A DNA stretch of 23,021 nt from Firmicutes bacterium CAG:822 (GTDB lineage Bacteria; Bacillota_I; Bacilli_A; RF39; UBA660), in assembly GCA_000432855.1 (NCBI GenBank), contig HF990856.1, positions 1 to 23,021 of the forward strand, given 5' to 3'. Below the pieces are notes generated by a model, which was not told the origin of the DNA, did no database searches, and saw only the letters and a program-made list of their open reading frames with translations. Of this stretch, positions 16,862 through 23,021 are shown one piece after another (within the stretch, counting starts at the first letter, position 1; each line of letters starts with the position of its first letter). A program made the translations under genes and the position numbers.

Positions 16862-16969
16862 TGGGCGGACGCCGTAGCCATTGTTCACATTACCCCAATC
16901 ATTTAGCTCGCCCGTAGCTGTAACATTGAACTCGTGGGCGTTACTATCGTTGTTGAAGTTCGACGGCGT
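16862..16969 (-). repeat. Cassette R5: active template repeat (TR) of the target VR
   Basis: R5 is aligned without gaps to the VR at 18042-18149 over 108 bp. Of 13 differences, 12 are at adenines of the R5 sense strand (A to C, G or T) and one is G to T. R5 has 28 adenines and 56 other bases in its 84-nt core, so 12/28 adenines but 1/56 other bases differ. This is the adenine-specific signature of DGR mutagenic retrohoming and identifies R5 as the template last used. The core reads NFNNDSNAHEFNVTATGELN then DWGNVNNG. It lies inside the array, about 330 bp from the nearest downstream spacer copy. Confidence 0.96.
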
Positions 16970-17022
16970 ACTAAAACACAACTCAAATAGATTAATCCCC
17001 AAACAAAATCAAAATTGGAAAT

Positions 17023-17127
17023 TGGGCGGACGCCGTAGCTGTTGTTCACATTGTCATGATTGAGCTCACCAGTAGTAGTAACCCTAAACTCAATTGCGTT
17101 ATTCCAATTGTTGAAGTTCGACGGCGT
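17023..17127 (-). repeat. Cassette R6: 105-bp template-like repeat (identical to R7)
   Basis: The 27-codon core reads NFNNWNNAIEFRVTTTGELN then HDNVNNS and YGVRP. Its 105 bp are identical to R7, 160 bp away, which points to a recent tandem duplication or gene conversion and shows that neither copy has been diversified since. Confidence 0.9.
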
Positions 17128-17182
17128 ACAAAAAACAATACCTCAAATAGATTAATCCCCAAATAAATCAAATATTGGAAAT

Positions 17183-17287
17183 TGGGCGGACGCCGTAGCT
17201 GTTGTTCACATTGTCATGATTGAGCTCACCAGTAGTAGTAACCCTAAACTCAATTGCGTTATTCCAATTGTTGAAGTTCGACGGCGT
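17183..17287 (-). repeat. Cassette R7: 105-bp template-like repeat (identical to R6)
   Basis: Same core as R6. The right-hand linker is shared with R6, while the left-hand linker (AAATAAATCAAATATT on the plus strand) is the R4 type rather than the R6 type, so cassettes and linkers have been reshuffled by recombination. Confidence 0.9.
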
Positions 17288-17342
17288 ACAAAAAACAATA
17301 CCTCAAATAGATTAATCCCCAAATAAAATCAAAATTGGAAAT

Positions 17343-17447
17343 TGGGCGGACGCCGTAGCCATTGTTCACATTGTCGTTACTAAGAGTACCTGTACTATTC
17401 ACATTGAACTCGTTAGCGTTGCTATTATTGTTGAAGAGCGACGGCAA
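17343..17447 (-). repeat. Cassette R8: template-like repeat with altered 5' edge
   Basis: The core reads LFNNNSNANEFNVNSTGTLS then NDNVNNG and YGVRP. The 3' GC-rich edge is intact, but the 5' edge is TTGCCGTCG instead of ACGCCGTCG (two bases changed at 17446-17447), the only full-length cassette with a damaged edge. On the minus strand it follows spacer copy 3. Confidence 0.87.
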
Positions 17448-17468
17448 AGAAAAACCACACTACAAATC

Positions 17469-17707
17469 AGATTAATCCCATAAATTTATGTGTGGCTGAG
17501 GGAATGAACCCCTCACCACTAATATAGTCACAGTCTTACAAATTAGAATAAGTCGTAAGACATCCATATTATCTTTTTAGGCAAAGCCAGGGAATTAACC
17601 TTGTTTCCAATCTAAATTCGATTATTACCTACGTAATTACTTCCTCTAGTTATTAGCCGTAGCCTTATAACACACGGTTCATTAGCAAAACATTACTAAT
17701 TGTAGTA
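17469..17707 (-). ncRNA. Structured DGR spacer RNA, copy 3 (after R9)
   Basis: This 239-bp copy lies downstream of R9 on the minus strand and differs from copy 2 at only about 15 positions by eye. The hairpin next to the template (17681-17700) has an A-T outer pair where copy 2 has G-C, and one G.U. The second hairpin (17492-17519) keeps its stem with one G.U. Both hairpins thus tolerate only pair-preserving changes. Confidence 0.78.
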
Positions 17708-17713
17708 GGAAAT

Positions 17714-17818
17714 TGGGCGGACGCCGTAGCCATTGTTAACATTGTTGTTTTCAAGAGCCCCAGAACTAGACACATTGAACTCGTTAGCATTGTTCCAATT
17801 GTTGAAGTTCGACGGCGT
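17714..17818 (-). repeat. Cassette R9: 105-bp template-like repeat nearest the target
   Basis: The 27-codon core reads NFNNWNNANEFNVSSSGALE then NNNVNNG and YGVRP, the most asparagine-rich of all and thus with the most mutable positions. It is followed on the minus strand by spacer copy 3, and its conserved edges are intact. It lies 149 bp downstream of the target stop codon. Confidence 0.9.
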
Positions 17819-17904
17819 ACTAAGCAAAAGACCTCAAATAGATTAATCCCCAATATTTTTTACTAACCAATTTTTTTACAAACTTTATTACTATAAAATC
17901 GCCG

Positions 17905-17932
17905 CGTCAAAAATGAAGAGTCATTTTTGACG
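17905..17932. promoter_or_regulatory. 12-bp perfect hairpin downstream of the VR
   Basis: CGTCAAAAATGA and TCATTTTTGACG form a perfect 12-bp inverted repeat with a 4-nt loop (AGAG on the plus strand), 35 bp after the target stop and about 110 bp after the VR. No T-run follows on the minus strand, only GATTTTATAG, so a terminator is possible but weak. DGR targets often have a hairpin or cruciform after the IMH which promotes retrohoming, and this is the best candidate for it. Confidence 0.7.
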
Positions 17933-17966
17933 GATATTGTTCTAATAAAGTCATCACAGTTGTTTC

Positions 17967-20918
17967 TTACGAAACAACATATGGATCTTGCATTGTTCCT
18001 GTTCCAGTGAATGTTAGATTTTCAGTATTTAGATTGACAACTGGGCGGACGCCGTAGACATTGTGCACAAGACCCCAACCATTCAGCACGCCCGTAGCTG
18101 TAACAATGAACTCGCGGGCGTTACTAGCGCTGTCGAAGTGCGACGGCGTCATGGTCCAATATGTAGTTCCCGTATATAGATAATATAATGTGTTTTGAGA
18201 ACTTGTTCGCCCTCCGGCCATGCTGACTTCGTCAGCCGTAATTAAGCCTACCGGCTTACTCAATTCTCCGTTTCCTTTTGTCGTGGTAACTGTAAATTTA
18301 TCATTCGCCCCTGGGCATGTTAAGCTTGGACTTATACTTGATCCACTCCAATTATAAAATCTTGGATAACTATACATCGTTGGGGTTACTCCATATCCAT
18401 CCCCTACATATGGTGATGATTTATATGTTGATACTTGTCTGTTATTACAGAATATTGTATCTTTTGATAATTTGCTATCCATACCCTTTAAATTACTATC
18501 ATACCACTTATCTAAATATGTCTTCATTGTACTATTTTTCTCATTCGCATGTGCTCCTGCATATGTTGTACTTGACCACTCTACCGCTTTGACACTCATT
18601 GATGTTGCTGAAACATATTTTTGGACATGATTTAGTCTTTGACATGTTCCAGTAGAAGATGTACTAAAGCATGTATAATACTGACTTGTATTATATTTAT
18701 CTCTATATTCTGATAATGTTGCTTGAACTAAATCTCCAGAAAGTTTAAATGTGTTTGTACTCTTATCAAATGTATAACTTGTTCCAAAGTAATATTTTGC
18801 TGATGAATTTAATCCTGTATATGTAAAGGCTACTGAAGCTTCACTTATTTGATTATCACTTGGGTCTCCATACATATATCCGACATATGCATTGTCACTC
18901 CACCAACTATTGAACGCACTTGTTCCTACTTGTCTATTACTACTAGACTCTCCATTCGCATGTCCACTTGTTCCATCATAGATTAAACGTAGAGTTCCAT
19001 CTCCATTTACTCTGATTATTCTCCAGTATTTATCAGCCATTTTGACATAGTTTCCTGATACTGCTCCTCTATAATAATAACTTGTACCATCATCATCTTT
19101 TGTCGCATACATTCCCATTGTTGAGTTGTCATAACTATTTACTCTGGCTGTATAGGGATAATATATCATTGTATATGTTTTTGTTCCCGTTATAGAGTTT
19201 GTACTTGTTTTAAACCCAGTAATTTTATATAAAGTTGTACAACTTGTATTTGTACTAACACATGTATAATAATCTTTTCCATTACTAAAATCTACAGTTT
19301 CTGGATCGGTCATCTTATATCCGCTTAATGTATAATAACCTGTTGTTGGATTAAATGTATAAGTATTTGCTATATTATGATATGTTGTATCACTTCTAGT
19401 TGCCGTATTTGTCGCATGACTTTCACTATATACTATAGCTGGGCTTGTTACTGTAAAGTTTGGTGTTCCTTTTGCTTCAATTGTTTGTTTTGCCGTTTCT
19501 ATATTTTTCTCTTCGCCAGCTGCCGTAGCTATTACACAGTCACTTAAGTTATTTATTCCGTTTTCTTGACAGAATGTCGCTGATATAGCCGTACTCCCTG
19601 CTTTCGGTTCACTTGTGTTTCCAGCTATATCTTTGACATATGCCGTTACAAAGTAATCCCCACTACTCAAGTTTGTAAATGTATAGTTTGGACTATCACT
19701 TTCTATATATGTCTTTCCACTATCTTTACTATAATAATATTTATATACTCCACTATGGTCATCATTGGCTGTTAAAGTAACTGTCATTGTATTTTCTTTT
19801 GGTTCGATTTTCATATCTGATAATGTTGGGTCTTCACTATCTATCTTATACGCATCTGTACACTTTGTCGTTTCGTTTCCTTTTCTATCACTTACTAACA
19901 CACATAGTGTTTGATTATTCGCACTTGATGCAAATTGATATGTTCCTTTTCCTTCTGTTAGTTCTAAATCGGTATTTGGTGTGCATGTATCATTTGATGA
20001 TACACAATATTTAGTATCTTTTATTCCTCCTGCATCACTAGCCTCAATATTTATATTAAGTCCTTTAAACCATCCGTTCTCACCTTTGACGTTGTCGCCC
20101 ATAGTAAGCTTTAACTCAGGATTCGTATTATCTAAGGTTGTGAACGGTTTACTTGAAAATACTACTTCGCCATTCACATCTTCTGCTTTTATATACATCG
20201 TATAATCTGTGTTTGGTGTTAAGTGGTAGATTGTATAGAAATTATCCATAGTTTCATACCATTTATCATTATCTAATGAATAATAATATTTAATTGCATT
20301 ATTCGCACTTATTTCCGCTTTTACTGATGTCTCTGTTGGCGTTAAATCTATTCCTGTTATAGCTAAAGTATCTTCTACATCAGTTACAGCATCTGAAAAG
20401 TTAGATGAATTGCCTTTTTGTAAGTAATTTAAATCCATACTAAAGTCAATACTCGTCTCTCCTGGCTGTGTGGTTATATTCTCATTATATTTCATAATAA
20501 CATCAAATTTGGTTGATGTTCCATGATCTAACTCTTCTCCTGATGTTATTCCATCTACTTTAAACTGAATAATATCTTGACTTGCCATATTGATCTTTAT
20601 ACTATCAAGTACGGCATCTATTGTTCCTAAATTAGATACAGTTACTTCATAAGTAATCTCATCACCTGGCATATAGAAGTTAGCTTCCATATTAGCTGTC
20701 AAAGCATCGAAGTTATAAGATACATTCTCTACTTCTCCTACTTCTTGTTTTAACTGTAAGTCGGTAATCTCAATATCCCACTTACTTGTGACTATACTAC
20801 TTCCTTTAATATCTAGCTGACTTGAAAACGCACTATATCCTACAGTCATTATTAAAAGAAGGCATAGCAGTCCAGCCATTATAATACTTCTTTTTTTTCT
20901 TCCACGAATACTTCTCAT
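17967..20918 (-). CDS. DGR target: surface-anchored protein with Ig-like repeats and C-terminal variable lectin-type domain
   Basis: This 983-aa protein starts with a basic segment and a hydrophobic signal/anchor (about 10-32). A TasA/SipW-like beta domain follows (about 33-170), then Ig/fibronectin-like domains (about 185-262, 265-360, 363-447) with phrases such as YTMYIKAEDVNG and YFVTAYVKDIAGN. The C-terminal half (about 590-983) looks like the C-type-lectin-type module common in gut Firmicutes surface proteins: YWRIIRVNGDGTLRLIYDG, a cysteine pair, YWTMTPS, YGVRPVVNL and a final GTGTMQDPYVV. Two related ~65-residue inserts are present (about 513-580 and 711-775), each with a YYTC-ST---C motif. 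The variable residues lie in 927-954, which in this fold would be a solvent-exposed ligand face. I see no LPXTG motif, so anchoring is probably by the N-terminal helix. The start has AAGGAAGTGAGG upstream and a near-consensus promoter. Confidence 0.93.
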   Translation of the reverse strand: MRSIRGRKKRSIIMAGLLCLLLIMTVGYSAFSSQLDIKGSSIVTSKWDIEITDLQLKQEVGEVENVSYNFDALTANMEANFYMPGDEITYEVTVSNLGTIDAVLDSIKINMASQDIIQFKVDGITSGEELDHGTSTKFDVIMKYNENITTQPGETSIDFSMDLNYLQKGNSSNFSDAVTDVEDTLAITGIDLTPTETSVKAEISANNAIKYYYSLDNDKWYETMDNFYTIYHLTPNTDYTMYIKAEDVNGEVVFSSKPFTTLDNTNPELKLTMGDNVKGENGWFKGLNINIEASDAGGIKDTKYCVSSNDTCTPNTDLELTEGKGTYQFASSANNQTLCVLVSDRKGNETTKCTDAYKIDSEDPTLSDMKIEPKENTMTVTLTANDDHSGVYKYYYSKDSGKTYIESDSPNYTFTNLSSGDYFVTAYVKDIAGNTSEPKAGSTAISATFCQENGINNLSDCVIATAAGEEKNIETAKQTIEAKGTPNFTVTSPAIVYSESHATNTATRSDTTYHNIANTYTFNPTTGYYTLSGYKMTDPETVDFSNGKDYYTCVSTNTSCTTLYKITGFKTSTNSITGTKTYTMIYYPYTARVNSYDNSTMGMYATKDDDGTSYYYRGAVSGNYVKMADKYWRIIRVNGDGTLRLIYDGTSGHANGESSSNRQVGTSAFNSWWSDNAYVGYMYGDPSDNQISEASVAFTYTGLNSSAKYYFGTSYTFDKSTNTFKLSGDLVQATLSEYRDKYNTSQYYTCFSTSSTGTCQRLNHVQKYVSATSMSVKAVEWSSTTYAGAHANEKNSTMKTYLDKWYDSNLKGMDSKLSKDTIFCNNRQVSTYKSSPYVGDGYGVTPTMYSYPRFYNWSGSSISPSLTCPGANDKFTVTTTKGNGELSKPVGLITADEVSMAGGRTSSQNTLYYLYTGTTYWTMTPSHFDSASNAREFIVTATGVLNGWGLVHNVYGVRPVVNLNTENLTFTGTGTMQDPYVVS
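18042..18149 (-). repeat. Variable repeat (VR) of the DGR target, with IMH-like 3' end
   Basis: The 108-bp VR encodes about residues 924-959 of the target. Compared with template R5, codons 927, 929, 930, 931, 935, 938, 944, 945, 947, 950 and 952 carry adenine substitutions: ten amino acid replacements and one silent change. Codon 954 differs by G to T. The 15-nt GC-rich end TACGGCGTCCGCCCA (18056-18042) corresponds to the IMH. Just beyond it target and templates diverge (GTTGTC in the target, ATTTCC in the cassettes), the difference that normally makes transfer one-way from TR to VR. Confidence 0.96.
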
Positions 20919-20948
20919 TTCCTCACTTCCTTATTCTATATCAATTTT

Positions 20949-20977
20949 ATCATACTCTACCCCACGTTTTTAGTCAA
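20949..20977 (-). promoter_or_regulatory. Promoter of the DGR target gene
   Basis: On the minus strand TTGACT (20977-20972) and TATGAT (20954-20949) are separated by exactly 17 bp, a near-consensus vegetative promoter 30 bp before the start codon. It suggests strong constitutive expression of the surface protein. Confidence 0.8.
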
Positions 20978-21007
20978 CAAAAATCGACAAAAAATTTACA
21001 ACAAGTA

Positions 21008-21042
21008 TACAAAAAAGACTTTATAAACCAAATAAAGTCTTT
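21008..21042 (-). terminator. Terminator of feoB
   Basis: AAAGACTTTAT and ATAAAGTCTTT form an 11-bp stem followed on the minus strand by a T-run. The stem contains the feoB stop codon and its last codons. Confidence 0.92.
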
Positions 21043-23021
21043 ACTAAAAAACAAAGAAAAATTCCAATTATTAAAGGAACAATAAAAGATAAAAATGTCC
21101 ACGACCATTTACCCGTTTCCTTTTCTATTGTAAACAAAGTAGTTAAACAAGGAAAATGGAATATAGAAAATAACATTACACAAATAGCTGTAGCATAAGT
21201 CCACCCATTATTTATGAATAAATTCTTCAGTAAATTTAAATCATTCATATCTGTAATCATTCCAAGTGACATATACCCCATAATCATTATTGGAATCACA
21301 ATTTCGTTAGCTGGAAAACCTAAAATAAATGCCATTATAATTACTCCATCTAAACCGATTAACTTGCCAAATGGATCAAAGAAATCCGAACACATTTGTA
21401 GTAAACTCACACCATTATAATTCAAATTAGAAAAAAGCCAAATAACTAAGCCCGCTGGTGCCGAAACACATATAGCTCTTTTTAAAACAAATAATGTCCT
21501 ATCAAGTAAAGATCTCACTAATACTTTCCCAATCTGCGGTCTTCTATAAGGTGGAAGCTCCAAAGTAAATGATGAAGGCACACCTTTTAAAATTGTCATT
21601 GAAAGTATTTTTGACACAATAAATGTCACCAAAACACTGACTAAAATAAATATCATAAGTATAAAAGCTCTCATCAACCCTGAACTGTTACTAGTTACTA
21701 AAAACATTGTTATTAAAGAAATTAGAAGTGGAAATCTTCCATTACATGGTACAAAACTATTAGTAATTATCGCAATTAATCTTTCTCTTGGTGAATCAAT
21801 TATCCTCGCTCCTGTTACTCCAACCGCATTACAACCAAACCCCATTACCATGGTCAAAGCTTGTTTCCCGCACGATGAACATTTCTCAAACGACTTATCT
21901 AAATTAAATGCTATTCTCGGTAACAATCCAAAATCTTCAAGCAAAGTAAACAGTGGAAAAAATATTGCCATTGGTGGTAACATTACTGCCACCACCCAAG
22001 CTAAAACTCTATAAACACCATGTACCATCATATCTGTAAACCAAATAGGTAAATTAATATTTATCAAAAAGTCATATAAAATATCCTCAAAAACAAATAA
22101 CTTATCATATAAAAAGTCAGATGGAATATTAGCTAAAGTAATTGTTATCCATAAAATAACAAATAAAAGCAAAAGCATAATTGGAATACCAGTTATTTTA
22201 TTAGTTAAATATTTATCGATTATTCTTTCTTTTTTATCATAATTTTTCTTATTATATTTAACTACTTTTTCACATATCTTATAACATTTTTCATTAACGG
22301 TTTCTGTCATCAGAGTTTCAATATCATTTTGATTAATACCTTTTAACTTTAAATCTTTTAAAATATCTTCTTTAATATATTTGGCTTCTAAATTTCTCAT
22401 TAGATTAGTTTTATATTTATAATCAAAAGCATTTATAAAATTAAAATCTCCAGACAAATATCTTAAAATTACATTATCACTATTAACATTAACCTTTGGA
22501 ATAAATTTTTCTAGTTTATAAATATCTTTAACCAAAAACTTATCATAGTTAACTTTAATATATCCTCCCTTTTTCAAACTCACTTCTTTAACCTTCTCAA
22601 GTAAACTGTCAAACCCTTTTTTATCTCTTGCAACTACTCCAACTACTGGAACACCTAGTAATAATGATAATTTTTTTAAATCAATATCTATTTTCTTCTT
22701 TTTAGCTTCATCTAATAAATTAACACATACTACCACTTTATTTGTTATTTCTAAAACCTGAAGTACTAAATTTAAATTACGCTCTAATGCCGTCGCATCG
22801 CACACTACTATCAAACTATCATAATCTTCAAAGTAAACAAAATCTCTAGTAACCTCTTCCTCCTTAGAATGTGCCAAAAGTGAATAAGTTCCAGGTAAAT
22901 CTTCAAACTGATAACTCACTCCATTATATACTTTATATCCTGTAGCTTTAGCTACTGTTTTTCCAGGCCAATTACCTGTATGCTGTCGCATTCCAGTTAA
23001 ACCATTAAATATCGTACTTTT
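21021..23021 (-). CDS. feoB: Ferrous iron transporter FeoB, N-terminus beyond the window
   Basis: FeoB imports Fe(II) across the inner membrane. The reading frame stays open to the right edge: the codons there read KSTIFNGLTG, the end of the G1 P-loop, so the ATG at 22991 is internal and the true start lies outside. Visible features are the G2/G3 region (HTGNWPGKTV, DLPGTYSL), the G4 motif as NLLD, a helical insert domain, and a membrane domain with two Gate motifs including GFGCNAVGV and FVPCNGRFP, each holding a conserved cysteine. About 667 codons are present; perhaps 10-20 are missing. The intracellular CxxCGK (CSSCGKQA) lies in the first membrane half. No feoA is seen on this side. Confidence 0.96.
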   Translation of the reverse strand, partial: KSTIFNGLTGMRQHTGNWPGKTVAKATGYKVYNGVSYQFEDLPGTYSLLAHSKEEEVTRDFVYFEDYDSLIVVCDATALERNLNLVLQVLEITNKVVVCVNLLDEAKKKKIDIDLKKLSLLLGVPVVGVVARDKKGFDSLLEKVKEVSLKKGGYIKVNYDKFLVKDIYKLEKFIPKVNVNSDNVILRYLSGDFNFINAFDYKYKTNLMRNLEAKYIKEDILKDLKLKGINQNDIETLMTETVNEKCYKICEKVVKYNKKNYDKKERIIDKYLTNKITGIPIMLLLLFVILWITITLANIPSDFLYDKLFVFEDILYDFLININLPIWFTDMMVHGVYRVLAWVVAVMLPPMAIFFPLFTLLEDFGLLPRIAFNLDKSFEKCSSCGKQALTMVMGFGCNAVGVTGARIIDSPRERLIAIITNSFVPCNGRFPLLISLITMFLVTSNSSGLMRAFILMIFILVSVLVTFIVSKILSMTILKGVPSSFTLELPPYRRPQIGKVLVRSLLDRTLFVLKRAICVSAPAGLVIWLFSNLNYNGVSLLQMCSDFFDPFGKLIGLDGVIIMAFILGFPANEIVIPIMIMGYMSLGMITDMNDLNLLKNLFINNGWTYATAICVMLFSIFHFPCLTTLFTIEKETGKWSWTFLSFIVPLIIGIFLCFLVKTLFGL

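Larger units (their letters stand above)
16645..17342. repeat. Short inter-cassette linkers with GATTAATC leader
   Basis: Between R3 and R8 the cassettes are separated by 52-55-bp AT-rich linkers, giving a 160-163-bp period. Each linker has, on the minus strand just upstream of the next cassette, GGGGATTAATCTATTTGAG, which also precedes R9 and, in variant form, R1, R2 and R8. There are two left-linker types (AAATAAATCAAATATT at R4 and R7, AA(A/C)(T/A)AAAATCAAAATT-like at R5, R6 and R8). No genes are present. The range covers the linkers and the cassettes listed separately. Confidence 0.8.

Noticed and set aside
16787..17002. Short minus-strand frames over the cassettes (16787-17002, 17259-17447, 17665-17853)
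   Set aside because: They begin in linker sequence, read through one cassette in or out of the target frame and leave frame at the next because the period (160-163 bp) is mostly not a multiple of three. They have no binding sites and are best seen as template cassettes.
15901..17818. Regular repeats suggesting a CRISPR array
   Set aside because: The conserved parts are uneven in length, the variable cores are protein-coding-like and homologous to each other, there are no cas genes, and R5 matches the neighbouring target gene in a DGR pattern.
17883..17904. Intrinsic terminator directly after the DGR target
   Set aside because: The hairpin at 17905-17932 lacks a proper following T-run on the minus strand. 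I list it as a hairpin with an open role instead.
18317..18592. Plus-strand frames opposite the DGR target (18317-18592, 19787-20014, 19981-20205)
   Set aside because: They are antisense shadows of the long target gene, with hydrophobic composition arising from the complementary strand and no binding sites.

Overview
The window is low-GC, uses the standard code (TGA is a stop, tryptophan is TGG) and carries Gram-positive landmarks: a glmS ribozyme, ClpC, a YtgP-type lipid II flippase and a Cse60-like small protein. I read it as a chromosomal piece of an uncultured, probably gut-associated Bacillota (Bacilli/Erysipelotrichia/RF39-like); the lineage is inference.

Positions 1-13128 are mostly housekeeping: the start of an unknown minus-strand gene, a promoter plus glmS ribozyme and glmS, then a minus-strand run of clpC, a membrane protein, a MurJ/YtgP flippase, a Cse60-like peptide, an M23 peptidase paired with a YgjP-like metallopeptidase, mscL, and a transporter with a histone-H1-like linker. 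A plus-strand radical SAM gene (YtqA/TIGR01212 type) follows. Most of these units end in clear intrinsic terminators. The right edge (21021-23021) is feoB, cut by the window end.

Positions 13109-20918 hold the unusual system, a diversity-generating retroelement (DGR) on the minus strand. In the direction of transcription it contains a 983-aa surface protein with a C-terminal variable repeat (VR), about 2.3 kb of non-coding DNA with nine template-like cassettes (R9 to R1) and three copies of a structured ~235-bp spacer RNA, an Avd-like gene, a membrane-anchored protein, the DGR reverse transcriptase and a small unknown protein. Cassette R5 (16862-16969) matches the target VR at every position except 12 template adenines and one G, which identifies it as the working template. 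The other cassettes keep the same conserved edges and frame-compatible lengths but encode different cores. The locus therefore looks like a DGR with a library of alternative templates, rather than the usual single template repeat. R1, next to avd where the template normally sits, is short, nearly adenine-free and has an in-frame stop.

Proposed working: the cassettes are transcribed on the minus strand with the structured spacer, Avd and the reverse transcriptase copy one of them with errors at adenines, and the cDNA replaces the VR at the GC-rich IMH-like element of the surface protein gene. Alternatively, some cassettes may serve VRs in target genes elsewhere in the genome.
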